64,000 nucleotides of DNA, taken from contig NC_049986.1 in NCBI RefSeq assembly GCF_000003815.2, positions 17,866,457-17,930,456 on the forward strand. Direction: 5' to 3'. Source of the stretch: Branchiostoma floridae (lineage: Eukaryota > Chordata > Leptocardii > Amphioxiformes > Branchiostomatidae). Below are positions 20,850 through 32,300 of the stretch, piece after piece (position 1 is the stretch's first letter; each line of letters starts with the position of its first letter). A program made the translations under genes and the position numbers. The notes beneath the pieces were generated by a model. The model ran no database searches. It saw only the letters and a list, made by a program, of their open reading frames with translations, and was not told the origin of the DNA.

Positions 20850-21650
20850 GAGGAAATTCTGGTTTGGTAGACTGCAGATCTAGACCTACATACATAGATA
20901 TAATCATTGAAGGGTGGCTCTAGAAGGTCAGAGGAACCCAGACATATCTTGATACGTTCGTGTGAGAATCACGGAGATTGAGATAAGGGCCTGGGTCCCA
21001 TGGCGTCTGGAACACATAATTATCACGATGAAAATATAACCCCCTGAGGAAAAAAAATACAAACAAAACAAGTCCCAATATAACGTTAAAAAATAAGGGT
21101 CGACACAACTTTTTTTGTTTCCCATGAAGAAAGCTATGATAAGATAAACCCACCATCGGGAACTCAAACCTATAGTATCATGCAATTCATACACCTGCGA
21201 ATGTTTACACTACAAGTGTTACAGAGGCTGGAAAAATATTTGTTGCCAATACAAAATTTTGGTTTGGTAGACGGCAGATCTAGAATTACATACAAAGATG
21301 CAATCGAGGAAAGGTGGATCTAGAAGGTCATAGAAACCCAGACATATCTTGGTACGTTCGGGAGATTTTGGGGATAGAGGACTGAGGCTTATGGCATCTG
21401 GTATTTAGCACTATCACAATAAAAAACATCGTCGTCTGAAGAGCAAAAAAAAACAGGGTCGACACGATATGTTTATATGTTTATATAAGGTTCTGAAGCT
21501 CATGGCACCTGGTATCTAGCACTATCTCGATCAAAAACATAGTCTCCTGAAGGAGAAGAAAAACAGGGTCGACACGATATGTTTATATAAGGGACAAGAC
21601 AAAGAGGGAGCCGTCACACACACACACGCACACACACACACACACACACA

Positions 21651-21691
<41 letters not shown>

Positions 21692-24250
21692 AAACACACA
21701 CAAACAAACACACAAACACACAAGGAAGATGTTACATATAAAATGACTTTACATATAAAGATGTGATCAGTGAAGTGGGGGCTTAATGATGGGGGTCGAC
21801 ACAACCCAGACATATCTGTTACGTGGACGAGAGGTTGATATTAGGTACATCACAGACAGCCATGATGAGAATCTTCATGAAGTAAAAAGTCTCAATTTAG
21901 GGGTCGACATGACATGTCTCTAATCAGAACCACTGTGTCCGTTTCTTGGCTTTTGTTGGATGGCTCTGTACAAGAAGAAGGCTTTCTGTAACATTACATA
22001 TAAAGATGTGATCAGCAATATGGTGAGTCTTGATGATTGGTGTCGACATAACCCAGACATATCTGTTACGTGAGCACGAGGTTGATATTGGGTACTGAGA
22101 GCATCATAGACAGCCATGATGAGAAATATTCATGAAGTAAAAAGTCCCAATCTAGGGGTCGACATGACACAAGTTTATTCAGAATCTTTAACCGTTTTGG
22201 GGGGCTTTTGTTTTCGGTGTTTCTGTTTGTCTGCTCGCCAAGTACAGCCATGAAGAATGTGAAGTCTTTCTGCAACATTACATATAAAGATGTGATCAGC
22301 GATATGGTGAGTCTTGACGATTGGGGTCGACACAACCCAGACATATCTGTTACGTGAGCACGAGGTTGATACTAGGTAACTGTTACATCATAGACAGGCA
22401 TGGTGTTGTAGACATCATGCAACCTAGTGACTAGTCGAGATGACATCTCTTTAACAGGATCCTTAATCGTCTGTTTTTATTGTCTTTTGTTTTCGGTGTT
22501 TCTGTTTGTTTCTTTGTTTGCCAAGTACAGCCATGAAGAAGGAGAAGACTTTCTGTAACGTTACATATGCAGATGTGATCAGTGACATGGTGAGTCTTGG
22601 TGGTTGGGGTCGACACAACCCAGACATATTTGTTACGTGGGTGGGAGGTTGATACACATGTACTAGGTACCGTATGCACAGCCATGGTGAGAAATCTTCA
22701 TGAAGTAAGAAAAAGTCCCAATCTAGATAGCCTGGGTACCATTCTCCGCTGGTCGGCTTTGGGGTGCTTTACCCGGCCCAGTGTGCTAAGGCACCGACCT
22801 GCTTCTGTCAGCCTGTCTGATTAGCTGCCTTTTGAGATTTTGCCGCAAGAGATTTTAGCCGGCCTTTTTTAGTTTACAGCCATGATGAGAAATCAAGCAC
22901 AGACATCATGAAGTAAAGAAACTCCCAATCTAGGGGTCGACATGACATGTCTACTCGTACAATCAAAATCGCTGTGTCTGTTTCTTGACTTTTGTTTTCC
23001 ATGTTTCTGTTTGTTCGTCAAGTACAGTCATGATGAAAAAGTATCAATATGGATAATAGAAAACAGGGTAGGTTTTGCATGAAGACAAGAAGGAGCTGTA
23101 AAGTTACTTGTGTCGGGTGGAAACCATTTCCATACTGGGACGGCTCTGTATAAGAAGAAGGCTTTCTGTAACACTACATATAAAGATGTGATCAGTGATA
23201 TGGTGAGTCTTGATGCTGGGGGTCGACACAACCCAGACATATCTGTTACGTGAGCACCGAGAGCATCATAGACAGCCATGATGAAAAATCTTCATGAAGT
23301 TAGAAAAGTCCCAATCTAGGAGTCGATATGACATCTCTTTAATCAGAATCTTTAATCGTCTGTTTCTTGGCTTTTGTTTTCGGTGTTTCTGTTTGTCTGT
23401 TTGCCAAGTACAGCCACGAGGAAGAAGAAGGCTTTCTGTAACATTACATATAAAGATGTGATCAGGAAAGAGTTGAGCCATGATGTTGGGGGTCAAGACA
23501 ACCCAGACATATCTGTTACGTGAGCGGGAGGCTGATATTGGGTACCGAAGGCGTTAAGCTCAGCCATGATGAGAAATCACCATGAAGTTAAAAAAAGTCC
23601 CAATCTAGGGGTCCATATGACATATCTTTAACCAGAATCTTTAATCGTTTGTTTCTTGGCCTTTGTTTTGTTTTCGGTGTTTCTGTTTGTTCTCCAAGTA
23701 CAGTCATGAAAAAGAAGAAAGCTTTCTGTAACATTACATATAAAAATGTGATCATCAAAGTGTTGAGCCATGACGTTGGGGGTCGAGCTAACCCAGACAT
23801 ATCTGTTACGTGGGCGAGAGACTGATACTACGTACCGAGGGTATCAAAGACAGCCTAGATGTTGTAGATAGACATCAAGAAGTAAAAAAAGTCCAAATCT
23901 AGGGGTCGACATGACATATCTAATTTAATCAGAATCGCTCTGTCTGTTTCTTGGCTTTTGTTTTCGGTGTTTCTGCTTGTTTGTTTGTCAAGTGCAGTCA
24001 TGATAAAAAAATATCAATATGAATGATGAAAAAACAGTGTAGACGTGACATGTCTGTTATCAGAATCGCTATAGCGACTTGCTGTCCGTTTCTTGGCTTT
24101 TGTTTTCGATGACTCCGTTTGTCTGTTCGTCAAGTGCAGTCATGATGAAAAAAATATCAATATGCAAAAAAAACAGAAAACACAGGACCCAATACAGAGG
24201 GTCGACGTGACATGTCTGGTATCAGAGTCGATATGGCGGATTGGTGTTTT
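20850..24250. repeat. Satellite-like array of units of about 280 bp
   Basis: The landmark GGTCGACACAACCCAGACAT (or close variants) recurs near 21794, 22041, 22325, 22606, 23219, 23491 and 23779. TACATATAAAGATGTGATCA and CAAGTACAGCCATGA recur in step with it. Degenerate copies occur near 20930 and 21330, and partial ones to about 24220. Spacings of about 247-290 bp vary through small indels and one double-length gap. Minus-strand open frames of 60-90 residues share MSGLCRPQSSRLTISLIT-like sequence. Confidence 0.85.
21614..21690 (+). repeat. (CA)n microsatellite
   Basis: CA units with single G, T and A interruptions, inside the array of units of about 280 bp. Confidence 0.95.
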
Positions 24251-24605
24251 TTCAGAGTTACCTTTAAAGCGCTAGTCAATGTCTAATTCTAGATTATTTG
24301 GTCTGTCCAGTAAAACTTTCTAGCATGTGTTTCCAACCTTCAAAATATCACACAGCACTCAAACTTCTGCAGATTTGTACTACAATACTAAAGCTTTGGT
24401 GTGAGTGTGTCCGTGCGTGCGTGTTTGTGTGTGTGTGTGTATACGTGCGTGTGTCCGTCTGTCTGTTTGGTAGTTGAATACGTCAAGAAAAAATCGTGGA
24501 TAGGTGTTTGTTTTATTGATTTGTTGGTATGTGTTGGCAAAATGAGGATAAAACTATATGAAGGGCCCCCAGCGGCTTTCCATGGTACAGCAGCGGAATT
24601 GTTGG

Positions 24606-24957
24606 TTCTATTATGCGATCTAAACACCTCCTGAAGAACACATCCTTAAAAAAACTGTTGTATGGAGATCTACCACCGTTATCTCAGGTCATACGAGAAA
24701 GAAGGCTGAGGTTTGCAGGTCACGCATGGCGGAGTAAAGATGAGATCATTAGTGACGTTCTGCTGTGGACACCCAAACATGGTCATGCAAACAGAGGTAG
24801 ACCACGCAAAACATATGTACATCAACTTTGTGAAGACACTGGCTGCTCGGCTGAAGAACTGCCCAAGGCTATGGAGGATAGGGAAGGATGGAAGAAGAGA
24901 GTCATGTCCATCCGTGCAACCAGCATGCCCGGATAATGATGATGATGATGCTGTGTT
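24606..24957 (+). mobile_element. 3' end of a non-LTR retrotransposon (RT-protein C-terminus), 5'-truncated
   Basis: An open frame to the stop at 24936 contains ERRLRFAGHAWRSKDEIISD, HANRGRPRKTYVHQLCEDTG and REGWKKRVMSIRAT. The RRLRF-x-GH, RGRP-x-x-T and W-x-x-RV motifs are typical of the end of LINE endonuclease/reverse-transcriptase proteins. A (GAT)n tail follows directly, as in RTE-like and related LINEs. Only about 100 residues remain; the element is dead on arrival. Confidence 0.8.
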
Positions 24958-25257
24958 CTGGACATGCTAAGGTAACAGGAAGTATAATTCGCAATGCCTC
25001 CAGGGAATATCACGTCACCTGGCCTCACCTTTGCATCTGTCTCCGATGAGGAGCTATGCCCTTTGTGCCTGTCTTAGTTAAAGAGCTTTCCAAAGCCTGA
25101 CGACACATGAATACAGCGTCATTAATACTCCCCGTCTCTATTGTCTGAATGCACAAATGTCAAGCACATTTTCAAACATCTGTATTTACTATACTAAAGG
25201 GTAACTGCAACTCACTTTGTCGTTATAGTCGCCAGAGACGTTCGTTCGTTATTTCGG

Positions 25258-25530
25258 ACCCTTGTAGTACCTAGTGGCACACAAGACAACAAGTTTTCTT
25301 GCTGTTTCAGTAGCAGGGTATATTTTACAGGAAGGAGTTGCTAGCCCTTCCCCCTTAATGTGCTAGAGGAACCTCCTCGAACACGGGACCCACATTGTAT
25401 ATCCCTTTTGAAAGACAGGTACAGCCTCAACCAAGATGTCCTGACTACAAAACTTAAACACTGCTGCCAACTGAGCGGAATCAGGAGCTCAACTGTGAGG
25501 CTGCTACCAGTTGAGCCACAGGGACATCCC
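25258..25530 (-). mobile_element. Second tRNA-derived SINE family, reverse orientation
   Basis: Minus strand: TGTGGCTCAACTGGTAGCAG (box A) and CAGTTGAGCTCC, then a body with CTTTCAAAAGG and AGCAACTCCTTCCTGTAAAA. It ends about 50 bp before the start codon of paralogue A. A degenerate copy lies at 7725-7925, with fragments at 28573-28640 and 53352-53425. Confidence 0.7.
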
Positions 25531-25578
25531 TGTCGCCAGTGATATTATTCTCTAAATCACGCAGAGTCTGAGAAGAAA

Positions 25579-26377
25579 ATGCTAAGTCCACGGACTAAGA
25601 TCAGTGATCAAGCCAGAGGAGCCTCCGACGGATCACTGAGATCCCCAAGACGTCAGACACAACGGACGAGAGAGACTTCTCCAAGGGCCCCTTCTCCTTC
25701 TGTGGCACAAGAACAAAGGAGACACGTCACATCGCATTCAAGACCTGTGTCTGCCAAACGGCCAAGCTCTGGATATGCGAGACGAACTAAGACAAAGGCT
25801 AGACCGTCGAGCAGTCGTAGTACTGCCAACCACAAGAGAAAAACAAAGACCTCTTCCGACGGAAATGCCTCGACGAGAGCCGAAAGTCCACGAATCTCAA
25901 ACGACAAGCTGACAGTGCCTGACCAATCTAAAGTTTCTCCAAGATCTGGAAGTGAAAGGCCCAAACTTCTCCCGTACATGTTCACTCAGGAGTGTGGAAT
26001 ATCGCCTGATCTTCATGATTTACAATATCTCCCTTCCCCTAGCCCAAGAGACAACAAGACCGAGGAGAAAGCTCCAGCTCAAAACAAGATCTCTCCTCGG
26101 CTACGGCATCATCGCACGTCCTCCAAAACGTCGACAACATCGCAAGGAAAAGGGCGAGAGAAAACCACCCAACGACACGTTCACTACTTTCACAAGTTGG
26201 GCTCCATACCGTGCCCCGCCGGTCTGACCATAACGGACAGTCTATCCCCACCCCGACATCTCAGTCCCTGCTGTACCGCAGACGAACCAGTAGACGAACC
26301 GTGTGGTCTCGTCAAGGACTTGATAACCCCGCTGCGGCGATACCCGTACTGTGAAGTATGCTGTGGGAACGGCACTG
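25579..26377 (+). CDS. Paralogue A, exon 1: basic Ser/Pro-rich N-terminal region
   Basis: 799 nt from ATG to the donor GGCACTG/GTAACT. The frame stays open for only 8 nt past the donor, so it can look like a complete 268-residue gene; the paralogue shows that splicing continues here. Many SPR/SPS/RRTK motifs suggest phosphorylation by proline-directed or basophilic kinases. LLPYM, TQEC and YCEVCCG are the segments shared with paralogue B. Confidence 0.8.
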
Positions 26378-29300
26378 GTAACTAAATTCAATAATTGATT
26401 TGGTTTGTTTTATTCGGCTGTATAAAAAGACATACGGCCAGGGCTACCCAACTAGACAGAGGCTATCACAAATGGCTAGCCCTGGTAACTGCACAATAAG
26501 CGATACAAACGGTTACAATGCACAGTAGATGCGTTTACAGATACACAGTTTTACGTACTAAGATATACAAGTAATACAGGGAAATATTTTCGGTCTTTTC
26601 AATCGGCCATTGTTTGCTTACTGAAATAACAACAGTACTGTCTGTGATAAAAGCACTGTTCCAAGCAGATGTAGGGTCTGGCTCAGTGTATCGGGGTAGG
26701 GCGAAAACGGGAATAAAATTGGAAATGTCAAATACGACTGAAATACTAAACCGAGCCTTACGTCTTCTTGGAGATTACAGGTGACAAACTAACTTGATTT
26801 GATACTGACATCTGCTATGTTGTATCTCTATATCTTTATAAGGTTAAGGTTACAATGTCACTTTGTGTAGAAACTGGAAGCACATAAATCTGTCACCAAC
26901 ATGCATCATCATTTCCTATTAGAATATCACTCTACCTATTGGCAGTAACAATTGACCTAATGCCTGCCTGCACATCCCTGACTCAAACAAACAAACAAAC
27001 GTAACGTAACGATTCTCAAAGTCTCTCGACTCTCGACAAGGTAATGTACACTCTTATTGTTCAACAATGACGAAGAGGTCACTGGTCCATAACCACGTAA
27101 GAGTATAAAAGCCCACTTCTTCTCAGATTCCCTGGCCAGCCTCCAACAGCGTAAAGAGAGAAGAGAACATCGTGAGCAGCCCTGGACAGAGGACACGCCG
27201 GAATATGAGGACCTGCAGTGGAAAATAGGTCAGAATATCATCGTTCATGTCGACGTCTATCTTTAATCCACAAATAAAGATAGAAAGTACCAGACGAGCA
27301 CAAAAACATTTTAAAAAGTAGAATGAAGCATTTTGATGTCTACATAACCCTTAAAGAGGGGTTCACATGTGCGTATATATTCAAGTCCGTATGAGGTCTG
27401 TGTGGAGTTTTTAGCCTCTACCAGGTTCTTCAGGTCGCTAAGAAAATGCTAGTACTAGAAATTGGACAAATATTAATGCATAACATGCCAGAGGAGTTAG
27501 CTGGCCAAGTACTGGTTTGCGACCCAGCTGAATCGTTTGACATAATATCTGGCCATATATGGCAAATTTCTATTATTTTTTCAGCAACCTATGGAGCCTG
27601 GTAGAGGCTAAGACTTTCATACGGCATTATACGGACCTCATACGGACTTGAATATACATGTATACGCACGTGTGAACCCACCTTTAGTGTACACAATACC
27701 AGCATTGGATATCATATCTGGTTACAGCCGATGAACAGGCCACTTTGTTAAACTCGTTGTTTCGGCACAACACATTTCTGAGTAGCCAGCCATGAATGAG
27801 GTGTCGTGTAACAATTTATGCGCTAGATTATTCCCGGGTGACGAGATACGCCATGCCATTTCTGCATCGTGTTGTTGCGTTATCGTCTTGATATTTCATC
27901 CACTAGAGTGGCGACCTTGGTACGACCGCGCTGCGACCTTCGACTTGGCATTGCGCTATACGAATTTCACAAAAAGATCTTTATATGCTTTGTGTCTTTT
28001 GTTGTCTTTTCAGCAGTCACATTTTACATTTTGTATAATGGCCCAATCATAAATTCAGGGTTACACACATGTAATTTAGGTCGCAACCGTCCAATTAAAT
28101 AAATGGAATGGGGATATACAGCAGTATTATGCTTGAAGGAATTTGATAACGTTACGGTCTATTCGCTAGATAAATCCAACTACTTCCTAGGAGGTGATAA
28201 CACTTCACTTACAAGTGTACAAATAGATAAATATATCAAAGAATGTTTCAACCTTGTAACCAATAGTGTAAATGATATTCTAGACTCAACATGTTGAAAG
28301 ATAATTCTATTTTGTTTCCACAGTGAATGAGCTGCAGCTGAATATCGATAACTACAAGGGAGACATCGTTGACCTCCGCTGGAAGGCTGAACAGATCCAG
28401 GAGAGGGCGGACCTGGCCACACATGGCGCGCTCCCGCCGCCAAGGGTAGTGGTGAGTCAGTTCTGTGATAACACAGCTACACGGCAGCAGCAACATACAT
28501 TATTTTTAAGTTTACCTCTCCCCGTTTCTTCCACGTCCTCTTCGTATGATCCAAACAATAAAGGACATTGACCCGCTGTTTCAGTAGCAGGGTATATTTT
28601 ACAGGAAGGGGTTGCTACCTCTTCCCCCTTAACGTATTTTCAATTTTAACTCTCCCCGCTTCTTCCATGTCCTTTTTTAAAATTAAGGACATAGACCTGG
28701 ACCAGACGTTTGTTGTGGTTTGTGGTTTGTGTGTTCGGTGGTTTTCCTTAGCACTGCAACAGAACTACAGGTTTTTGTATTTTCGTATGTACGTTTGGGG
28801 GTTGGGATGGAAATCAGCTCTTTGCATATATTACAATGGAATTCTTGAAGCCTGAAAACTAGACGAGAAAGCAGGCTGAATCAGTATTCTCAGTGGATGA
28901 CTGAGTCATAGTGGTACAAACATGCCAACAATCTCGTCGATGAAAACACAGGGTCTTCGCTACGTGTTATTTATCACTACCCTGGGGCACTATTATGCAT
29001 AATGTTTGCGTGCTATTTTGTCTTCCGTTAACATAATAAACGTTTCTCAATGTCAAAATTTGACTATTCCTTTCTTCCTGTTGTATGTCATGCAATCATC
29101 TATGACCTTATTCTTTTATACAAAACAATTAATTTTGCCTGTAATAACAGCATACGGAAAACATCCAACCTTTGTCATGAAAACAGACGTAAACGTGTCA
29201 AATTTTATTGTTTGACCCGGGAAGTCAAGGACTTTAGGAAAGGTTCGCCTAGATTATAGTCACTTATTATCTAAACATTGAATTCCCAAGGGAGATATGA

Positions 29301-32300
29301 AATGAACCCCTGGTGTAGGTTTTATTTGTAGCAATCAGCTCCATAATAATGTCATGTCACTGTAGATAGTTTATTATCAAAACACAATGAGGTATCTTAA
29401 TTGATGCAAGGTTTTCTCTTAGGTCTAGAAATGCCCCTTGTTCAATATCTTGCCACTACTGTTGAACGAAAACGGCAGAATTTGTAAGCAAATGACATGT
29501 TTAAATACATTCATTTTCTAGTACAAGAAACTACTGCCCTGTTTATTCTTTACCAAACCATCCATATAATATGTGACTTGTCCCTTAAAGCTCTGTCCTA
29601 CCACTTGGTACATAATGTAATCACCACAGGATTGCAACAGCACCGAGTGAAATCATCAATGAAAGCTCCTTGGTATGCGGTATCACAAAGTCTACATGTA
29701 TGTGACTGTCCTTTCATGTGGTAAGACTTATACTATGTTGTTGCAGCTGATCTCCTCCTCCGTACCAAAAGCCAAGTTTCTGCCCCTGACCGTAAAGAGT
29801 GACCCCGCTGTTCTGGTGGTCTCCTATGTAAGTATCTCAAAGTTTCGGTATCGAATCCCTGATCAATTCAAGTGCTGTGCCCTTAGGATAACCACTATAC
29901 ACCTATTCCAGGAGACTCAGCAAAAGGGATGTGTTTGTTTGTTTGTTTATTGTTTATTTCAGGCACCATGGCCCATACACAGCTACAGTATAAACAACTT
30001 AAAAACAATAGTACCTAGCTTCGGTTAGTGACGTGCTGTCGGATTTAATGTACAACCCCGAAAGTCCAGGACTTGAAGGTGGTAACACCTCGAGCACGTT
30101 AAGAACCACACTTATCGAAAAGAGTAAAGGCCCATCTCGATATGAGTGGATTAAGCCTTACAATCTGGTCATATGCAGCATTCGTCTACTTTTGAAAACC
30201 AAACAAACATAACAAACAAACATGCAAGCAAAGACACTCCTAAGAACAATAACTAAAGAAAATAGAATACAACCCACAATAAGAGCGGTAAAAATTCAGG
30301 TCATGAAAATTAATAAGAAAAGTTTCAATTGAGATTTAAATGTTATCAACTATCAAATTGTTATATTGGCTTCTAATTCCTTTCATCTATTGCAGGACCA
30401 CCAGAATGACAGCTTTGACAAAATCCTGGGTAAGGTTTCCATCCTGTTTATCTGTTTTCAGTCTTTCTCATCCCTGACCCAATGGTCAAGGAACGTAACC
30501 ATATTTCAGTTTATACATTTATCCGTACATGTCACTTTTACCGCACAGTCTTGTCGAGTATGGCTTTATTGAAAGTTCAGGTCATCAGGTCAATGAACCC
30601 TAAAATCGCGCAATGATCGAGAAAGCTGTAACACCAGCCGTATTACTACCGAAAACGTTGTTTGTATCTCGCACACTCGTCGTCCGATCGATTTTCGCAC
30701 GATGCGACATGGGTATTATTACGTTCACCATCCGTACACCAGTCTCCTCCAGATACGCCACAAAGCAGTTACTCAAGCAACTGGATATGATTTTGGAAAT
30801 GGTCAGACGTTTCAGATAACATCCACTATCTTTTGTCAGTGACATCAAAGTGATCTGGAAGAAACTGGTCTTTTATACCCTAATTATGAATGCAAAAGAG
30901 ATGAAGACAATTTTGGGTGGAAACAATAGGAAACTAGATAAGACAAAAGTCAAACTGAAGTTGGCTTTGTCATAAGTGGAAGACGTCTTGAGGAAGGTGA
31001 GGGACGGACTGCGCTTTAAAACATCATCTGGGAGAGAGCACACATCTGGGTGCCAGGAGAGATGATTAGCAAAAGTGTCATCACTGAGCATCACATGGCC
31101 AGCCATGCGCCAGGAGGCACAATTGCCAAATCATATAGGTGGAAAACATGTCTGGTCGAAGGGCTTTTCTATACTGCCATTCACGCTTACTTATTCAATG
31201 TTCCTGTTATTCACAGGTGCTGTACAGAGCAAGTTGATCAGCTATTGTCCTGGGTGCAAGGCTAAATCTTTGCTTTTGTATATCAAGGTAAGACCCTAAA
31301 GGCTGCAATGAATTGATTTTCTCGAAGACATCCGCACGCATCGATTTTGCCAGTTTACAAGAGGGAGAAACGCTATCATGCTACACCATCATCTAAAACA
31401 GGACAACGCACTTCCGAAAAACAAAACAAGTATAGAAGTTGAATTTTACTTTGCTGCACCATCCCCATTTCTGCAAGGCAATGACTCTTTTCTGCCATTT
31501 TATTTTTCAAGCTAGTCTTTACAATTACCGCCGCCCCATATAGCGAAGTAATTGGCACCCTATATGTAGATACCAATCATTCGGCCAACAAAACAATCTG
31601 TCTTGAGCAACTATCTGGTCTCCGCAACTACTTTTAGGACAGACTACCTGAATGGCTGCTGAAACCAGGTTTGAATGTATGTCAAGGCCATTGGAATAAC
31701 ATTTTGTGGCCAGGTGTTCAACATTTTATCATGTAAAATAAAACGGTTCAGTAAAATATCAAAGTTATCAAGGGAAAGTGGACTATGTCATGTATCTCTA
31801 ACGATAGTTCACCTTTATTCGCGGGGTAATCTATATCCGTTGTACCTAAAAACAGGATATTGAGGGATATCACGTTGATGGACGGTGGTGTCAAATTGCT
31901 TTTTTTTCTCAATATGATGCAGTTTGAAACCTCCGTCCGTCAACTTGATATCCCGAAATACCCTGGATAACTATACAACGGATAAAGGTTACCCTGCGAA
32001 TAAAGGTGAACTAGCGTTACGTGTATACATGAATATAGGTGGCGCTTTTAAAGATTTTCATGGTGCTAACTGGGTTCATTACATGGCGTCAAAATATCGA
32101 TTCTTTTACACCGATCGGCGTTTTTAAAAGTCTTGAACTTCTTTATGTATTTGATTTGAATTCGATTTGAAGACGTTTGGACCTAACTGGGAGTGTTCGT
32201 GGTAGCTATAAGCTTACGATATATCCACATTTTTCCATTTTGGTAGGACATTCCCTATGACAGCCCAATGTGCAGTACCTCTCCCGTCCGCAGCTAGAAA

